64,000 bases of DNA from Xestospongia muta (taxonomy: Eukaryota; Porifera; Demospongiae; Haplosclerida; Petrosiidae), in NCBI GenBank assembly GCA_963693285.1, contig OY848919.1, forward strand, positions 9,047,461 to 9,111,460. The letters are read 5' to 3'. Position numbers and translations under genes: made by a program. Position 1 is the first letter of the stretch, and each line of letters begins with the position of its first letter. A model generated the notes under the pieces. It saw only the letters and a list, made by a program, of their open reading frames with translations, searched no databases and was not told where the DNA came from. Positions 60,461 to 64,000 of this stretch are shown one piece after another.

Positions 60461-60482
60461 ATAATCCTCTTTTAGCAATATC

Positions 60483-63400
60483 ATGACTGAACAAGACGAC
60501 GTACATGTGGAATTATGTAAGTGTCTTTAAATTCTTACTGTATAACTGATCTGTATGTCAAAACATGTCTATTTACCTCTTATGTTTGATATGGGAGGGG
60601 CTCAGGGTGTCTGAGCCAACCAATATTTTGTATTATATCTATTTTAATTGTCATCAATATAATATGATAATTAATTTATTTTCAAGATATGTCTTCTGAT
60701 GATGATGAAGATGCTTTTGTAGATGTTCTGGAAGTTCTACCTACTTCTGATGATAAAAGAATCATTTCCGGTATACTATACTGTATGTGAATATTAGCTT
60801 TATTATAGATATTATATAGAGACTACATTAGTGAAAGACAATGATGACACAACTAGACTCCAACCAACATTCCGATCACCTTATGATAACAAGTATGTAG
60901 CTCAAGTGGTGAATGAACAGGTAGATGAAAGGCAATGGATAATGCACTTTATAGTAAGTAAACATTTAACTGGTTTACTAGAGGTGAGTATTTATAGACT
61001 GTATAAAGTAATTAGTAATGATTGTTATTATACAGTATATAAAGACCAGTCTTCCGCTTAATGTTGATAGAGATGTGCACCTCAATTTCTCATTTCAAGA
61101 TAGTGATGGTTATATTGAATTAGTCTTTGATGAAGAACAACGATATCCTTTTAATGGATGGAGTATTATTCCTCATTCAGCTCCTTTAAGGGTATGTATA
61201 CTAGTATATGTGATACTTATAACATATAATGTATTACAAATATCTAAACATAGTATAGACAGGTTTGTTATACTATATGTATACTAATATATATAATACT
61301 TATAATGTATACATTTATATTACAGATATATAAATGTGATGTAGACATGGTTGCTGCTCAGTCTCCTCCATCTTTCCCTTCTATACTGATCACAATATCT
61401 GCTAAACCTGGACCTGATACAGTCACTACATTAAAGTATTCTATATCATTGAAAGGAATCAAACCTGATAACATGAAGATACATATTACACGATCTATTA
61501 GTAATATTGATGATGGTAAATAGCTATGTAAAACATATGAATTTATCATTTTCTTTTAAGGCATGTCTAGAACAATACCTAATGAGACTATCTTTACTTC
61601 AAGATATATAGGTATTAACATTTATACATTGTTATCATATAATACTATTATATTATACAGTCAGTTGAGTCATTGGAATTATGTTATTTATATAGACTAA
61701 GCTGACTAACCATCTCATTATATATGATTTCTTTCTGATATATTACTAGTAGCTTTCATATTTTGTATCTATACTCTAGATAGTAGTCTGAACTCTGAAA
61801 TAGCTAACAAAAAGAAAGGTATGACATGATAATTATAATTAGTTATTAAATGTGGGCACAAGAACAAGCAATAATAATGTAAATAATGTGCCTTAGAAGA
61901 AACTTGCAATTTTTTCCATTAAATGTGCTAAAATTAAACATTGACTAATTTGTAGTTAAAAGATCAGCTTTTTATAAAATCCTAAGAAGGCAATAAATGC
62001 TTAACCTATATCAATGCCAAAACCAAAAAAAGTTTATATTTTCAAACTCAAAAGTAGTGCCATATCTTCAAACCTTAGGAGATAGTTTATATAGGATAGC
62101 TACTATTATGCAATATGTCTTGGTTTTTTTGGAAAGAGATGATGCTTGCATTAATTGGTTCAAATGTTCTAATTTTGAGAAAGTAAACATATGAGGCATC
62201 AATGCTTCTTTATCTACAAACGAAGTGCATATAGAGATAGAGACACCTGGGTTACTGACAAAGTTAATGGTTTATGTATGTAGAAGTATTTATTCAATAT
62301 TATATTAAACATATAACAAATTGATTACACAATGTTGTCATTATAATTATACACTAGTAAACTTTGTGCATATTATATTATGTATTTTGTACTGTAAAGA
62401 TTTTTGTCTTTCTTTTACATTAGATTATTCTGACATATTTAATAAAGCTCGTAAAGAGGGTTATGTCAAAATTAAATGGACCAAAGTATCTGTTTCTGGT
62501 CCTTCAGGAAGTGGAAAATCATCATTCATGAAACTATTACTTGATAAGCCTGCACCGGTCAATTATTGTAGCACTCCAGTAACTACGGTACCTGAAGTAA
62601 GGATTATAACCATTATTAGCGGAGAAAAAGATTCATCTACTCAGTCTTGGAATGAAGTAAACCTTGAATCTCTAAAGAAGATGATTGCTGAAGCCATCAA
62701 GAAAGGAGTCAAGACACAGTTAACTGATCAAGCACAGGAAATAACCCCATTTATTAAAACTGCATCATCTCCTGCTTCTAATGTTTCCAAAGATATTCCA
62801 TTTAAATTATCTAGTATGAAGGAATTAGAAACTCTTTCCCATTCTCCAGTTTCTGATGTTACCAAAGATATCTTAGAGATGTTACCTCATGTGGAGGGGT
62901 CTACTCAGCTCTTTGAGTCACATTGGATATATGCAGTAGACTCTGGAGGTCAAGCTGCATTTCTAGACATAGTTCCTGTTTTGCTACGTTATAATTCAGT
63001 GAATATTTTCACACACAAACTGAATGAAAGACTTGATGACAAAGTTGAATTTTCTTACAGTATTAAAGGAAAGCAAATTGGCAATCCAATGGAACGACAA
63101 GTCACAAACCAACAACTTCTTGAAGCATCATTTCGTTCTCTAACATCTGTGCTTCCACCTACTTTACCTTCAAATATTCCTTGTTCTTTGCAAGATCCAC
63201 TTTGTCTAGTACTTGGAACATTTTATGATAAGAGTGAAAATTGTAGTGAATCCTTAGATGACAAAAATGCTATTCTTAGGTCTTTGTTGAAGCCATATAA
63301 AGAAATTACTTATGTGTATCGTACTGCTGGAGAAAAAATCATACATCCTTTAAATGCTATTTCTAGAGGTGAAGATGAGAAAAAGCTGGCTGATGAAATA

Positions 63401-64000
63401 CGTCACAAAATAAGCCAGTCTTACATTGAAGCAGACATTCCAATTCGATGGTTCTTGTTCCGGCTAGAGCTAGAGAAGTGCAAGAAAACTTCTCAAGATG
63501 TCATCAGCAAGTCCGATTGTATCAAAATTGGTAGTGTTCTTGACATGAATGAGTATGATGTGGAGGGTGCCTTAAAGTACTATCATGATTTGACTATCTA
63601 TCTTTATTTTCCTGAGGTCCTCGCTAATGTTGTCTTTCTTAATCCACAGCCATTCCTTAATAAACTGTCTAAATTGATCAGTATCTCCTTTGCAGATGCT
63701 GTTGATTCCTTGAACCACAGTATCTGTCTTCCTTTTGGAGATCATAAAAAACTCAAAGAGGAAGGAATTTTTTCACTTAATCAACCGATTAATGATTTTT
63801 TGTCACAAGGATTTTCAGAGACATTCTCAGCCCAAGATTTCTTGAAGTTGATGGAATACTTATTTATTATATCACCTCTACCTGACTCACAAGAATATTT
63901 TCTTCCTTGTGTCCTACCTATTACCAACGATTTGGAGTCTTTGATAGAACCATTTATGAAAAATGTTGATCCACTTGTTTTAACATGGAATGAAAAACCT
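60483..64000 (+). CDS. UPA-Roc-COR GTPase (3' end outside window)
   Basis: Eight exons: 60483-60516, 60687-60770, 60820-60983, 61036-61191, 61326-61515, 61561-61611, 61780-61818 and 62424 to beyond 64000, giving 765 codons without a stop. A short acidic N-terminus (SSDDDEDAFVDVLEVLP) is followed by UPA (about 65-210; WIMHFIVSKHL, FNGWSIIPH, LKYSISLKGI) on three exons joined in phase 0, a small linker, then Roc from about 250. The P-loop GPSGSGKSS is at 265, DSGGQ at 412 in place of DTGGQ, and a G4-like TFYDK follows. COR follows (IPIRWFLFRLELEK-like, YLYFPEVLANVVFLNPQPF, LMEYLFIISPLPD) and is still open at the window end. The third UPA exon has the same length (190 nt) as in the gene at 37394. 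No ZU5 or LRR precedes it. A Death or CARD-like exon is expected downstream. It looks intact. Confidence 0.82.

Overview
The window is eukaryotic, almost certainly animal, DNA. It is strongly AT-rich, its genes are split by many short GT-AG introns, and the coding exons carry metazoan signalling domains: Death, CARD-like, ZU5, UPA, Ig-like, LRR, ankyrin and Roc-COR. The mixture of ROCO GTPases with ZU5/UPA/death-fold modules, plus dense MITEs, suggests an early-branching animal, most likely a demosponge. That assignment is inference from domain content, not from a database match.

Layout. (A) 1-1531, +: the 3' end of a gene whose linker exons match those of the big ROCO gene but which ends in a CARD-like exon. 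(B) 1.7-12.6 kb: repeated non-coding blocks, MITEs and broken exons (COR plus CARD-like, Death domains, an orphan ABCA-transporter exon). (C) 13402-20949, -: an intact eight-exon gene for a 2012-residue ankyrin-Roc-COR-Death protein with DAPK1-like order but no kinase. (D) 23.9-27.0 kb: broken CARD-like exons, a dead reverse transcriptase and a ZU5 scrap. (E) 27255-34451, +: a pseudogene with LRR-ZU5-UPA-Roc-COR-Death-CARD-like order. (F) 37394-47705, +: an intact fourteen-exon gene (1063 residues) with Death-CARD-like-Death-coiled coil-ZU5-acidic repeats-UPA-CARD-like order. Its first intron holds a Mutator-like element and another intron holds tRNA-like SINEs. (G) 51128-54052, -: a decaying Death-fold/Ig/coiled-coil/CARD-like gene with tandem 63-nt exons. 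(H) 54388-55380, -: an ankyrin pseudogene, abutting a UPA plus CARD-like fragment on +. (I) 60483 to the end, +: an apparently intact UPA-Roc-COR gene running off the window.

How they fit together. Nearly every domain exon starts and ends in phase 1, so exons can be gained, lost, swapped or skipped without breaking frame. The same promoter block (CTCCACCCTAAT, then a GCATGCGC palindrome, then CACCCTTTT) precedes several paralogues. The region reads as a birth-and-death cluster of cytoplasmic death-fold/GTPase adaptor genes, plausibly for innate immunity or cell-death signalling. The clearest event is an inverted duplication in which the terminal Death exon of one copy is replaced by a CARD-like exon in the other.

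Limits: exon coordinates are hand-derived from splice consensus, phase and paralogue comparison. Domain names rest on motif recognition. No searches were run.
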